Source: Nocardia transvalensis NBRC 15921 (GTDB taxonomy: Bacteria; Actinomycetota; Actinomycetes; Mycobacteriales; Mycobacteriaceae). From it: DNA of 64,000 nt. A program made the position numbers and the translations under genes. The stretch spans positions 101,723-165,722 of the forward strand of contig NZ_BAGL01000058.1 in NCBI RefSeq assembly GCF_000308875.1. The letters are read 5' to 3'. Below the pieces are notes generated by a model. The model saw nothing but the letters and a program-made list of their open reading frames with translations, was not told where the DNA came from and searched no databases. Shown piece by piece: positions 26,391 to 35,261 of this stretch (the first letter of the stretch is position 1; the number at the start of each line of letters is the position of its first letter).

Positions 26391-26870
26391 CTACCGTCCC
26401 CGACCATTCGTACGGGGTTCGAGGATCACCACGGCGGTCTCCGAGGGCCGGCGGGCCGACAGCGCGTCGAAGTCTCGGTCGATCTCGCGCCATCGATCCC
26501 ACAGGCGGGACCGTTCCTCGCCCTGGGCGGCTCGGCCGCGCACGGTGCGGGAGCCGCCCTTCAGGTCGACCGTCGCCTCGGGATTGGCCTGGAGGTTGAG
26601 CCACCATGCGGGCTCCGCCGCACCCCAGCCGTTCATGGCGAGCGTGACGAGATTCGGTCCGTCCTCGAAGTATCCGAGCAGCACGCTGCGATCGCGGCCG
26701 GTACGGCGACCGATGGCGGTGAGCCGCATGGTCCCCCAGTGCGTGTCGTCCTTCGGCGGCCACAGTCCGGCGCGGCCGCCGGTCACGCGGTAGAGGGCCC
26801 GGTGGACGTACCAGGCGGTGACGATGAACCAGCGGGGCGGGAGCCAGGGCTTGCGGGAGTCGCTCGGCAC
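26391..26870 (-). CDS. Ddn-type (nitroreductase/deazaflavin-dependent) oxidoreductase
   Basis: This 159-residue protein belongs to the family of small F420-binding split-barrel oxidoreductases that includes Ddn of M. tuberculosis. Visible family features are RLTAIGRRTGRDRSVLLGY, then EDGPNLVTLAMNGWG, then PAWWLNLQANPEATVDLKG. Such proteins use reduced F420 to reduce quinones or nitroaromatics; the substrate here is unknown. The start is GTG at 26870, with AGAGG 7 nt upstream. It lies 124 bp downstream of the ArsR-like regulator gene in the same direction, so they may share a transcript. Confidence 0.85.
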   Translation of the reverse strand: MPSDSRKPWLPPRWFIVTAWYVHRALYRVTGGRAGLWPPKDDTHWGTMRLTAIGRRTGRDRSVLLGYFEDGPNLVTLAMNGWGAAEPAWWLNLQANPEATVDLKGGSRTVRGRAAQGEERSRLWDRWREIDRDFDALSARRPSETAVVILEPRTNGRGR

Positions 26871-26994
26871 GAGACAACCTCTTCCACTCGGCCGGATCGG
26901 GCGTCCGGGCCAGGACCTCGGTCACTCCAGCGTCGGCATTTCGGCCCGTCCTGTCGAGGGTCCATCGTCCACGATCCGCGGGACTTCCGGCCGG

Positions 26995-27762
26995 TCAGGC
27001 CGCGTCCTCCACCCCGAGCACGCGGTCGAGGACGCGGGCGCCGGACGGGGTGACGCGCAGGGAACGGCGAGTTCCGGCCCGTTCCACCCAGCCCGCCGAC
27101 TCCATGCGGGTGAGCACGGCCGCGCCGAGGGCGCCACTCAGGTGGTGCCGCTGTTCGCTCCAGTCGACACAGAAGCGCAGGAGCGGACGGCGAGCGCCCC
27201 GCGCCCGGGCCAGGTCCACACCCAGTTCGCCGAACAGCGGTTCGGCGTTCGGGCCGAGTTGGTAGGGATGCTCCGGCAGGGGTGCGGAGATCGGATCGTT
27301 TTGTGCGCGTACGGTTCCGGCCACGCCGTCGGTGCGGACGAGGGCCCCGCGATCGAGCAGCGCCTCGGTGACCGCGACACCGAGACGACCGGCCAGGTGG
27401 TCGTAACAGCTGCGGGCCCGGCGCAGGGCCGCGGCGCGCGTGGATTCGCGCAGCGAGCGGACCGGGCGGGCCGGGGCGAGCACCGCCAGCGCCTCGATCG
27501 CCACGGCCACCTCCCGGTTCGCCAGCCGGTAGTAGCGGTGCCGCCCGGAGCGCTCCACGGTCAGCAGCCCGCCCGCCACCAGCCGGGACAGGTGTTCGCT
27601 GGCCGTCGAGGCCGCCACGCCCGACTCCGAGGCCAGCACCGAGGCGGGCAGCGCGCGGCCGTCGGTCAGGGTCGTCACGATCCGCGCCCGGGTCGCGTCG
27701 GCCAGCAGCGCGCCCACCGCGGCGATATCGGTGTACCCGTACAGGGGCCGGTCGTCGGTCAT
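26995..27762 (-). CDS. ArsR-like winged-helix regulator
   Basis: The 255-residue protein has an N-terminal winged helix (about residues 14-80: LADATRARIVTTLTDGRALP, then SGVAASTASEHLSRLVAGGL, then RSGRHRYYRL), typical of ArsR repressors, and a C-terminal half without a domain I recognise. No metal-binding cysteine cluster is seen, so the ligand is probably organic. Start ATG 27762; a longer frame upstream is rejected because it crosses the intergenic operator region. The gene is divergent from an MFS drug-type exporter with a 105-bp gap, the usual layout of a repressor controlling the pump and itself. Confidence 0.87.
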   Translation of the reverse strand: MTDDRPLYGYTDIAAVGALLADATRARIVTTLTDGRALPASVLASESGVAASTASEHLSRLVAGGLLTVERSGRHRYYRLANREVAVAIEALAVLAPARPVRSLRESTRAAALRRARSCYDHLAGRLGVAVTEALLDRGALVRTDGVAGTVRAQNDPISAPLPEHPYQLGPNAEPLFGELGVDLARARGARRPLLRFCVDWSEQRHHLSGALGAAVLTRMESAGWVERAGTRRSLRVTPSGARVLDRVLGVEDAA

Positions 27763-27786
27763 GACACCAGTCTGCCGCGCGCACAC

Positions 27787-27802
27787 TTCGGCCCCCACCG
27801 AA
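27787..27802. promoter_or_regulatory. Operator-like palindrome 1
   Basis: TTCGG-N6-CCGAA, in the context ACTTCGG...CCGAACA, lies in the gap between the divergent ArsR-like and MFS genes. A second copy with the same arms lies 41 bp away. Confidence 0.6.
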
Positions 27803-27827
27803 CAGTGGACGTCGGCCGCGGCGATAC

Positions 27828-27843
27828 TTCGGCACACCCCGAA
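27828..27843. promoter_or_regulatory. Operator-like palindrome 2
   Basis: A second TTCGG-N6-CCGAA with the same ACTTCGG...CCGAACA flanks. It ends 24 nt before the MFS start codon. Two matched sites about four helical turns apart suggest binding of two repressor dimers on the same face of the DNA. Confidence 0.6.
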
Positions 27844-27867
27844 CATTCCGCGGATGAGACTGCGGGC

Positions 27868-29232
27868 ATGAGCGTTTCGACTGTCGAGAGCCCGGTCGCG
27901 CGCCGCGGCCGGGTGCTGGCCGTGATGTGCGCGGGGATGTTCCTGGTGCTGCTGGACGTCACCATCGTCAATGTCGCGTTGCCCAGCATCGCCCATGACC
28001 TGGACTCGCCCGTGGCGACCCTGCAGTGGGTGGTGGACGGATACGTCGTCGCGATCGCGGGACTGCTCCTGGCCGGCGGCACGATCGGCGACCGGATCGG
28101 TCACCGGCGCGTGCTGATCGCGGGCTTCGCGATATTCGGGGCCGCGTCGCTGGCCTGCGCGCTGGCACCGGCCGCCGGGGTCCTGATCGCGGCCCGGGTC
28201 GTGCAGGGCGTCGGCGGCGCGCTACTGCTGCCCAGCACCATGGCCGTCATCGTCGACGTCTATCCCGAGCGCGGTGAACAGGCCCGTGCGCTGGGCGCCT
28301 GGGCCGCGGTCTCCTCGCTGGCGCTGCCCGCCGGGCCGCTGCTCGGCGGCCTGATCATCGGCGCGCTGGACTGGCGGCCCGTGTTCTGGATCAACGTGCC
28401 GCTGACGGCGGCGGTCATCGCCGCGGCGCTGTGGGCCGTGCCGGGACGGCCCGGCACCCGGACCGGCCGATTGGACGTGCCCGGCCTGCTCGGATTCGTC
28501 GTCGCGCTGGGCGGCCTGGTGTTCACGGTCATCTCCGCCGGGCACCACGCGGGCCCGGAGACCGCCGTCGCGGCGGTGGTGACGCTCCTGGGCCTCACCG
28601 TCGCCCTGGTGAGCGCGGCACGCAGCGACCATCCGGTCCTGCCGCTGGACCTGTTGCGCCGCAAGGGGTTCCTGAGCCCGAACGTGGTGGCGCTGACGAT
28701 GAACCTGATCGTCAACGGACTGCTGTTCGTCGGCATGCTGCACCTCCAGGAGGTGCGGCGCCTGTCGCCGCTCGCCGCGGGCCTCGCCGTCCTGCCGATG
28801 GCGGTGCCACTGGTCGTGCTGGCCCCGGTTTCCGGGCGGATCACCGCCGCCCGCGGTCCCCGCACGGCCATCGGCGCCGGCTGCGTGCTGGCGGCCGTGG
28901 GCTGCGCGCTGCTCACCCAGCTGCGCGCCGACGGCGGGACGGGCTGGCTGCTCGCCGGATTCCTGCTGCTCGGCTGTGGCGGCGGGCTGGTCACCGCCTC
29001 CGTGGTGGCCGCGGTCGTGCGCACCACTCCCCCGGACCGGTCGGGGCTGGCCACCGGCATCTCCAACACCGCCCGGCAGATCGGCACGGCGTGCGGGGTG
29101 GCGATCTTCGGCGCGGTCGCCGGATCGCCGGGGTCGGGGCAGTTCGTGCACGGCATCCACCTGCTCGCTGCCGCCGCCGCGCTGGCCTGGGTGGGCGCGC
29201 TGGCGCTCACCCGGTTCGGGATCGCCGACTGA
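27868..29232 (+). CDS. MFS drug exporter, DHA2-type
   Basis: The 454-residue membrane protein has many hydrophobic segments. Characteristic motifs are LLDVTIVNVALPSIAHDL in the first helix (DHA2 pattern), GGTIGDRIGHRRVLIAG (motif A loop) and ARVVQGVGGALLLPS (motif B). Near the C-terminus, SGLATGISNTARQIGTACG resembles the late helices of actinomycete multidrug exporters. It should export a drug or metabolite using the proton gradient. The ATG at 27868 is placed after the two operator palindromes. It is divergent from the ArsR-like repressor, which probably controls it; the substrate cannot be read from sequence. Confidence 0.92.
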   Translation: MSVSTVESPVARRGRVLAVMCAGMFLVLLDVTIVNVALPSIAHDLDSPVATLQWVVDGYVVAIAGLLLAGGTIGDRIGHRRVLIAGFAIFGAASLACALAPAAGVLIAARVVQGVGGALLLPSTMAVIVDVYPERGEQARALGAWAAVSSLALPAGPLLGGLIIGALDWRPVFWINVPLTAAVIAAALWAVPGRPGTRTGRLDVPGLLGFVVALGGLVFTVISAGHHAGPETAVAAVVTLLGLTVALVSAARSDHPVLPLDLLRRKGFLSPNVVALTMNLIVNGLLFVGMLHLQEVRRLSPLAAGLAVLPMAVPLVVLAPVSGRITAARGPRTAIGAGCVLAAVGCALLTQLRADGGTGWLLAGFLLLGCGGGLVTASVVAAVVRTTPPDRSGLATGISNTARQIGTACGVAIFGAVAGSPGSGQFVHGIHLLAAAAALAWVGALALTRFGIAD

Positions 29233-29320
29233 TCGCACCCCTCGACACGGGGGTCATTACCCCGCGCAGACCGGTTGCGAGGATAGGCTTTTCGAACGAA
29301 GGAGCGAAAGACGGGCGGAA

Positions 29321-30511
29321 GTGGTGACGACGAGCCGGAGCGAGGACGCGCGGACCGGACTGCTCGACGACCTCGGCGAGAGCGTCTCGTTCGGTCTCGA
29401 ACAGGCCGACGAGACCCTGGCCGCGATGGTCGCGGAGCAGGCCGAGGAACGGCCGCGCGACGGCGAGCTGATCACGCAGCGCCTGGGACTCGACGGGGAG
29501 CGGCCCGAGACGCTCACCCTGATCGGCGCGCGATACGGGTTGTCGCGGGATCGGGTGCGGCAGTTGTACACCCGCGCGGCCGGGCAGATGGTCCGGCGGG
29601 TGCGGGCCACCGGCCACCCCGACACCGCGATCTTCGCCGAGCGCTACCCGGTCGGCTGGCAGGACGAGCGGCTCGTGCGCACCCTGCTGGCCGAGATCTA
29701 CGCCACCGACAGCGATATCGCCGCCCAGGACCTCGCCTATCTGCGGCTGCGGCTGGCCGGTCACGCCCTGATGGACGCGAAACGCATGGCGGGCTTCGTC
29801 TTCCAGCGCATCGCCGGCTGGCAGCAGCGCGGCCGCTGGCACCTCAACGGCCCCCGGCACGCCGAACCCGTTGCCGGACAGCTCGTCCCGCTGCTGCGCC
29901 GCGCCGACTGGCCGGGCGGCAAGCCCGCCGACCTCCCGGATACCCCGGCCCCGACCGTAGATGCGGACGACGACGCCCGCGGCTCGATATTCGCCGAAAA
30001 GCTCGGCAGGGAAACGACGTTCGACACCGCGCTGGAGGCGCTGCTGCTGCGGATCCTGGACACGAGCGAACAGGTCGCCGCCTACGTCGAACGTCCCGGC
30101 GCCGTCGACTACCGGCTCGACGACGCCGAACGCACCCACTACCCCACCGTCGCCGCCCGCCTCACCGACGGCCGCGCGCTGCTGATCGACGTCGTGCCGC
30201 CGTCCCGTCTCGCCGTCCACGGCAACCGGGTCAAACTCGACGCCGCCCGCGCCTGGGCGCACGAGCGCGGCTGGGGGCGGCTGGTCTTCACCGGCAGCCG
30301 TCTCGGCGAGCCCGACCTGCGCGACCACCGCGTCGACGCGCGGCACGAGAACATCCTGCGGAACCGCCTCGCCGAGGGACCGCTCGGCTGGCCGGAATTC
30401 CGCCGCTACGTCGACGAGACCGGGATCGGCACGACCGATTTCACGGCCCTGGTGCTGCGCCACGGCTGGCGCTGGGACCGAGGGCCGTTCCGCCTCGCCC
30501 GCGCGGGGTGA
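29321..30511 (+). CDS. Protein with sigma-70 region-4-like helix-turn-helix, function unknown
   Basis: A 396-residue protein starting at GTG 29321 or 29324; no ATG is available before the preceding MFS gene. Residues about 60-95 (ETLTLIGARYGLSRDRVRQL) match the helix-turn-helix of sigma-70 region 4, but region 2 is absent, so it is not a complete sigma factor. The last 130 residues contain LTDGRALLIDVVPPSRLAVH, then KLDAARAWAHERGWGRLVF. This order resembles PD-(D/E)XK proteins of the TnsA type, though the expected catalytic lysine is not visible. It faces the CoiA-like gene tail to tail with a 4-bp gap. Role not assigned. Confidence 0.75.
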   Translation: MVTTSRSEDARTGLLDDLGESVSFGLEQADETLAAMVAEQAEERPRDGELITQRLGLDGERPETLTLIGARYGLSRDRVRQLYTRAAGQMVRRVRATGHPDTAIFAERYPVGWQDERLVRTLLAEIYATDSDIAAQDLAYLRLRLAGHALMDAKRMAGFVFQRIAGWQQRGRWHLNGPRHAEPVAGQLVPLLRRADWPGGKPADLPDTPAPTVDADDDARGSIFAEKLGRETTFDTALEALLLRILDTSEQVAAYVERPGAVDYRLDDAERTHYPTVAARLTDGRALLIDVVPPSRLAVHGNRVKLDAARAWAHERGWGRLVFTGSRLGEPDLRDHRVDARHENILRNRLAEGPLGWPEFRRYVDETGIGTTDFTALVLRHGWRWDRGPFRLARAG

Positions 30512-30515
30512 ACCG

Positions 30516-31460
30516 CTATTTCAGCATGAAGCCCGCCACGATGAACGTGACGATCACGAGCATCGCGAAGCAGGTGATCAGCTGCCAGTGCAGCAGCGCC
30601 TCCCGCTGCTTGGCGATGGTCACCCGCAGGGTGGCGTCGACCCGGTTGTGATCCACCAGGCGGCGGCGGGTGGCGTCCAGTTCGTCGGCGGTCTCCTCGG
30701 CGCGCTCGAGCCGATGTAGCAGCTTGTGCACCTGTTTGGCCTTGTCGCGGGTCGCCTTGCGGGCCAGCGCGAGGGCGGTGCGCTGGTTCATCAGCTCCTG
30801 CCGCTGCTGCGCGATGACGAGGGCCTGCGCCCGCGTGTGCTGCTCCCAGTCGCTCACCGTCGCCCACCCTCCCGTGGCCTCGTCGCGGTATCCCCAGGCG
30901 ACCCGACCGGCCACCCAGTTCTCGATGAAATCCCGTACTGCCCAGGGTCTCTCCCGCGGCTCCACCACTCCGGACGGTCCGGGCTCCACGAGGCCCGTCA
31001 CCACCCGGTACTCACACCCCTGCGACGCGAAGTCGTCCACGCCCAGCGCCGGCACCTGGCCCACCCAGTATCCGGGCGGGCACAGCCACAGCACCTCGTC
31101 GCAGCCGACGGCCCGCAGCCGCGCCGTACGCTCCGACGCGTGCGCCAGCGATACCGGCGCGCTGCGCACCTCGATGGCGCACAACCGGTTGCCGCGCCGC
31201 CACAGCAGCGACGGAGTCTGCGCGCCCAGCGCCTTGTCCACCTCGGCGTCGTCGGCGCCGGAGGCGAGCAGCCGCCCCCGCAGCCAGTACTTCAGCCGCT
31301 GCACATCCCAATGGCAGTTCCCGCAGTCGAACTCACGGCATCTCTCGCCCGGTTGATGCCCACGCGGATTGGGTTCCACCACCGGCATATTCGCCGATTC
31401 CGAGAAGGACGGCATCGTCGCATGCTCGCGCTCGATCTTGCTCAGTTCCTTCGTGTCCAC
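30516..31460 (-). CDS. CoiA-like protein with coiled coil and C-terminal membrane anchor
   Basis: The 314-residue protein has a Cys-rich start (CREFDCGNCHWD, about residues 42-53). A segment follows (RLCAIEVRSAPVSLAHASER, then CDEVLWLCPP) that resembles the nuclease-like core of competence protein CoiA: acid-x-basic strand, Ser/Glu/Arg helix, then a hydrophobic strand. Residues about 210-285 are charged and helical, likely coiled coil (QRQELMNQRTALALARKATR and following), and the last about 20 residues form one membrane helix. Real CoiA acts in DNA uptake; no other competence gene is in the window, so the role is open. The nuclease fold is a weak match. Confidence 0.65.
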   Translation of the reverse strand: MDTKELSKIEREHATMPSFSESANMPVVEPNPRGHQPGERCREFDCGNCHWDVQRLKYWLRGRLLASGADDAEVDKALGAQTPSLLWRRGNRLCAIEVRSAPVSLAHASERTARLRAVGCDEVLWLCPPGYWVGQVPALGVDDFASQGCEYRVVTGLVEPGPSGVVEPRERPWAVRDFIENWVAGRVAWGYRDEATGGWATVSDWEQHTRAQALVIAQQRQELMNQRTALALARKATRDKAKQVHKLLHRLERAEETADELDATRRRLVDHNRVDATLRVTIAKQREALLHWQLITCFAMLVIVTFIVAGFMLK

Positions 31461-31729
31461 GCGACCACTTCCCCTACACCCAGCGAACCACGGTCGGCCC
31501 GCTTATTCCAGATTGCCGCAACTGCCAGGCCCCTTCACACGATCGTGACTATTTTCGTTACCCAACCGGGAGCCCAGCGTGATCATCGGACGCTGCCGAA
31601 GCGCGTTACGTGCGAATTCGTCACGATCCGGCACGCTTCACCAAGGTGCCCCTGGCACTTTCCGGCCAGTCGGTACGGTGCTCGCACGCCCGGGCGGCAC
31701 GCGCTCGCCCGAGCGGATAGGCTTCGTCG

Positions 31730-32953
31730 ATGAACGCCGATGGATACACTCCTGTATCGGTTCTGCGGGCCGCGCGCCGGGCCAATTCGGTGGCCTTCGG
31801 ATTGCAGGGTTTCTTCCTCGCGGTCATTCTCACCGAACTTCCGCAGCAGCGGGATCGGTTCGGGCTCAGCGACACCCAGATTTTGCTTGCCGCCGTGCTG
31901 ATCTCGCTGCTGGCGGCCGCGGGCAGCGTGGCGGCCGAGCGGCTGGCGCTGCGCTGGTCGAGCCGGACGGCGTTGCGGGCGGGGCTGGGGCTGATCGCGG
32001 TGGCCGGTGTGGGCATCGCGCTCGCGCCGCAGCTCGCGGCGCTGTTCGTGGCCCTGGGGGTGTACGGCGTCGCGGTCGGTGTGGTGGACGCGAGCACGAA
32101 TATGCAGGCGGTGTTCATCCAGCACGGCTACGGGAAGGTCGTGCTGTCGTCGTTCTACGCGGCGTGGAGCGCGGGCTCGATCCTCGGGGCGCTGTTCGTC
32201 TCCGGCTGCGAGGGCCTGGACGTCGCGCTGCCCGTGGCGGTGCTGATCGCGGCGGCGATCGTGCTGGCCGGTGGGCTGGCGTTCGGGCCGCGGCTGCTGG
32301 GCACGCGGCAGGCCGAGGCCGAACCGGAGGAGGCGGCGGCCACCACCTCGGTCCCGCTGCGCGCCTATCTGGCGCTCGGGATCGCGATGGCGCTGGTCTT
32401 CGCCGTCGATCTGGCGGTCGGCAACTGGTCGGCGCTGTATCTGCGCGACGATCTGGGATCCTCCTCGGCCGTGGCGGCGCTGGCGCTGGCGGCCTATCAG
32501 GGCGCGTCGCTGACCGGGCGGCTCACCGGCGATCTGTGGGTGCGGCGATTCGGGCCGCGGGCGGTGGTGCGCGCGGCGGCGGCGATCGGCGTGGTCGGAC
32601 TGACCCTCGTGGTCGCGGCGCCCGGGCCGCCGGCGGCGATCGCCGGATTCCTGATCGCGGGCATCGGCCTGCCGGTGATCGCGCCGCTGTGTTTCAGCGA
32701 GGCCGGTCAGCTCACGGGCGGGCGCGGGCTCGACGCGCTCATCGCGCGGCTCAACCTGTTCAACTACGCGGGCACGCTCGTCGGCGGTGGCGTGGTGGGC
32801 GGTCTGGCCGATGCGACCAGCCTCCGGATCGGCTATCTGCTGCCGTTGCTGTTCGCGGTCGCGCTGATCGTGTCGGCCCGGTATTTCCACGCGCGGCCGA
32901 CCACGGGCAAACCGTCGGCACCCGAATCGGGTCGTGCTCTACTGGAGGAATGA
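31730..32953 (+). CDS. MFS transporter
   Basis: A 407-residue protein with about 12 hydrophobic segments, starting MNADGYTPVSVLRAARRANS. It has GVVDASTNMQAVFIQ and SSFYAAWSAGSILGALF, patterns seen in the fucose-permease-like and YbjJ-like branch of the major facilitator superfamily. The second half has LTGRLTGDLWVRRFGPRAVV. The substrate is unknown. Its stop codon overlaps the start of the next gene by 4 bp (ATGA), so the acetyltransferase downstream is almost certainly co-transcribed and translationally coupled. Confidence 0.88.
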   Translation: MNADGYTPVSVLRAARRANSVAFGLQGFFLAVILTELPQQRDRFGLSDTQILLAAVLISLLAAAGSVAAERLALRWSSRTALRAGLGLIAVAGVGIALAPQLAALFVALGVYGVAVGVVDASTNMQAVFIQHGYGKVVLSSFYAAWSAGSILGALFVSGCEGLDVALPVAVLIAAAIVLAGGLAFGPRLLGTRQAEAEPEEAAATTSVPLRAYLALGIAMALVFAVDLAVGNWSALYLRDDLGSSSAVAALALAAYQGASLTGRLTGDLWVRRFGPRAVVRAAAAIGVVGLTLVVAAPGPPAAIAGFLIAGIGLPVIAPLCFSEAGQLTGGRGLDALIARLNLFNYAGTLVGGGVVGGLADATSLRIGYLLPLLFAVALIVSARYFHARPTTGKPSAPESGRALLEE

Positions 32954-33489
32954 GCGACATCCCAGTCATCGTCGACCGGGCCGGATTGTGGGACGCCGAG
33001 GCCCTCAGTGACGTTGCGGCGGCGACCTTTCCACTGGCCTGCCCGCCGGACCTGGACTCCGAGGACATCGAGACGTTCATCGCGCGGATACTGTCCGGCG
33101 ACCGCTTCGGCGACTATCTCGCCGACCCCGGCCACACCGTGCTCAAGGCCGTGGCCGGGGGCGATATCGTCGGCTACGCCATGCTCGTGACGGGCGCGCC
33201 CGCCGATCCGGCGGTCTCCGCCGCGCTCGGCGACCGCCCGGTGCTCGAGATCAGCAAGCTGTACGTCCTGCCGGACCACCACGGCGCCGGGGTGTCGACG
33301 GCGCTCATGCGCGCGGCCGTCGACAACGCCCGGCACGGCGGCTTCGCCGGCGTCTGGCTGGGGGTCAACCAGAACAACGGACGCGCCCAACGGTTCTACG
33401 CCAAGCACGGCTTCCGCACCGTCGGCGAGAAGACCACCACCGTCGGCTCCGTGATCTGCCAGGACTACGTCATGCAGAAGGAGCTGTGA
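32950..33489 (+). CDS. GNAT family acetyltransferase
   Basis: A 179-residue protein with a GCN5-type acetyltransferase fold. LEISKLYVLPDHHGAGVSTALM contains the V-x-x-x-x-G-x-G-acetyl-CoA loop in slightly altered form (HHGAGVSTAL), and VNQNNGRAQRFYAKHGFRTVG is the usual C-terminal motif B. Start ATG at 32950 with GGAGG just upstream. It likely corresponds to Rv2669 of M. tuberculosis by position and type; that assignment is from memory. The 3' end overlaps the convergent ABC-F gene by 25 bp. Confidence 0.88.
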   Translation: MSDIPVIVDRAGLWDAEALSDVAAATFPLACPPDLDSEDIETFIARILSGDRFGDYLADPGHTVLKAVAGGDIVGYAMLVTGAPADPAVSAALGDRPVLEISKLYVLPDHHGAGVSTALMRAAVDNARHGGFAGVWLGVNQNNGRAQRFYAKHGFRTVGEKTTTVGSVICQDYVMQKEL

Positions 33490-35135
33490 GCCCCGGCGTC
33501 GTGCAGGGCCCCCGCGCGCACCTCGAGCCGCGCCCCGGGTAGCCGGGTGCGCAACCGGCGGTCGTGGGTGACCACCACCAGCGCACCGGTGTACCCGGCG
33601 AGCGCCTCCTCGAGTTGTTCGACCAGCGCCGGTGACAGGTGGTTGGTGGGCTCGTCCAGCAACAGCAGGTCGCTGGGCTCGCTCACCAGCCGGGCCAGTT
33701 CGATGCGGCGGCGCTGACCGTAGGACAGCTCCCCGATCCGCAGCCCGAGTTCCGCGGGGCGGAACAGCCCGAGCGACAGCAACTCCTCCGCACACTCGTC
33801 CGGATACCCGCGCCCGCCGGCGTAGGCGCCCAGCACGGTCTGCGACGCGGGCCAGGGCGTCTGCTGCTGCCGCAGGTGCCCGGCCCGGCCGCGGACGGTC
33901 ACCGTGCCGGTGTCCGGCGCCAGTTCTCCCGCCAGCAGCCGCATCAGGGTGGTCTTGCCCGCACCGTTGGGCCCGGTGATCAGCAGGCGGTCGCCCTGGC
34001 CGATGCGCAGGTCGTCGACCCGCAGCCGGTCGCCGACCGTCACCCCGGACAGCTGGGCCACCGGGCCGTCGGCGAGTTCGCCGGCGCGCGACGGGCTCGC
34101 GGTCAGCCGCAGCGGATCCGGCGGCGGCGCAACGGGATCGGCGGTCAGTCGGGTCACCCGCTCCTTGGCGTTGCGGATGCGGACCACCGCGCCGTGCCCG
34201 CGTCCGCGCGACCGGAACGAGCCGTGCCCGAACACCGCGAGCGGCGCCTTGCGCGGAATCGCCTCCAGCCGCATCACATTCGACTCGGCCAGCCGCCGGT
34301 TGCGGGCCAGCTCGTCGCGCCACCGCTCGAATTCGAGCTGCCGCCTGCGCCTTTCGGCGGCCTTCGCGGCCTGATAGCCAGCGTACCCGTTGCCGTGCCG
34401 GGTGATGCGCCCGGCGTCGACCTCGAGCACCGTGGCGGTGATCCGTTCCAGGAACACCCGGTCGTGGGTGACCGCGACCACCGTGCCGCGGTGGTCGCGC
34501 AGGTGCTGTTCCAGCCACGCCACCGCCGAATCGTCCAGGTCGTTGGTCGGCTCGTCGAGCAGCAGCAATTCCGGCGCGGCGGCGAGGGTCGCCGCCAGTG
34601 CCAGCCGGGACCGTTCGCCGCCGGACAGGGTGTCCAGCGGGCGGGTGCGGTCCAGACCGAGGAGTCCGAGCGCGGACAGGGCGGTGTCGACCCGCTGGTC
34701 GGCGTGGTAGCCGCCGCGGGCCTCGTACCGGGTGAGCAGCGTGCCGTACGCGGTCAGATGCCGGTCGAGTAGTGCTTGATCAGTGTGTGCCGCAATGGTT
34801 TCCAGTTCCTCTTCGGCGGCTCGAAGGTGTCGTTCCAGCGCGCGGAGTTCGGTCAGGGCGAGGTCGATCGCGTCGGCGACCGTGGCGGCGCCGGGCAGGG
34901 CGAGGGTCTGCGGCAGGTAGCCGATCCCGTTCGGAGCCCGCACGATCACGTCGCCGTTGTCGGGATGTTCGGCGCCGGCGAGCAGGCGCAGCAGGGTGGA
35001 CTTGCCGGCGCCGTTGTCGCCGACGACGCCAACCTTCTCGCCGGGACGCACCGTCAGGGAGACGCGGTCGAGCACCGGCCGGGCGCCGTAGCGCTTGGTG
35101 ACCTCGGACAGCGTGAGTTGGGCAGCAGTAGGCAC
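33465..35135 (-). CDS. ABC-F family ATPase, probable ribosome-protection resistance factor
   Basis: A 556-residue soluble protein with two ABC ATPase domains and no membrane segments. Domain 1 has GDNGAGKST, LSGGERSRLALA and LLLLDEPTNDLD; domain 2 has GPNGAGKTT, LSYGQRRRIELA and LLLLDEPTNHLS. The Arg/Glu-rich linker between them (about residues 260-330) is the part that reaches the ribosomal P site in this family. Start GTG 35135 with AGGAGG upstream. The gene has a strong promoter and a leader of about 155 nt with a tiny open reading frame, the usual sign of antibiotic-induced attenuation. It may protect against macrolides, lincosamides or streptogramins, or against the host's own product. 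Confidence 0.92.
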   Translation of the reverse strand: MPTAAQLTLSEVTKRYGARPVLDRVSLTVRPGEKVGVVGDNGAGKSTLLRLLAGAEHPDNGDVIVRAPNGIGYLPQTLALPGAATVADAIDLALTELRALERHLRAAEEELETIAAHTDQALLDRHLTAYGTLLTRYEARGGYHADQRVDTALSALGLLGLDRTRPLDTLSGGERSRLALAATLAAAPELLLLDEPTNDLDDSAVAWLEQHLRDHRGTVVAVTHDRVFLERITATVLEVDAGRITRHGNGYAGYQAAKAAERRRRQLEFERWRDELARNRRLAESNVMRLEAIPRKAPLAVFGHGSFRSRGRGHGAVVRIRNAKERVTRLTADPVAPPPDPLRLTASPSRAGELADGPVAQLSGVTVGDRLRVDDLRIGQGDRLLITGPNGAGKTTLMRLLAGELAPDTGTVTVRGRAGHLRQQQTPWPASQTVLGAYAGGRGYPDECAEELLSLGLFRPAELGLRIGELSYGQRRRIELARLVSEPSDLLLLDEPTNHLSPALVEQLEEALAGYTGALVVVTHDRRLRTRLPGARLEVRAGALHDAGAHSSFCMT

Positions 35136-35227
35136 AGGATCCTCCTGTCTTCCGGCGGACGGCCGGATGTCGATGGACCCGCGCAGCGGAAGAAGGACCC
35201 GGAAAGGGGCTGAGCTGTGCGGGGATT

Positions 35228-35254
35228 CGACGCGGAGCGAGGCTCTACGCGTCG
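35228..35254 (-). promoter_or_regulatory. Hairpin in the ABC-F mRNA leader
   Basis: An 11-bp stem made of CGACGCG/CGCGTCG and GAGC/GCTC, with a 2-nt TA bulge and a CTC loop, lies just after the leader peptide stop codon. No T run follows on the transcript strand, so it is either a Rho-independent-like attenuator without a U tract or a translational switch. Confidence 0.5.
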
Positions 35255-35261
35255 GACTCGA

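Noticed and set aside
35228..35254. Rho-independent terminator after the ABC-F leader peptide
   Set aside because: The stem is strong, but no T run follows on the transcript strand; it is listed only as a hairpin.
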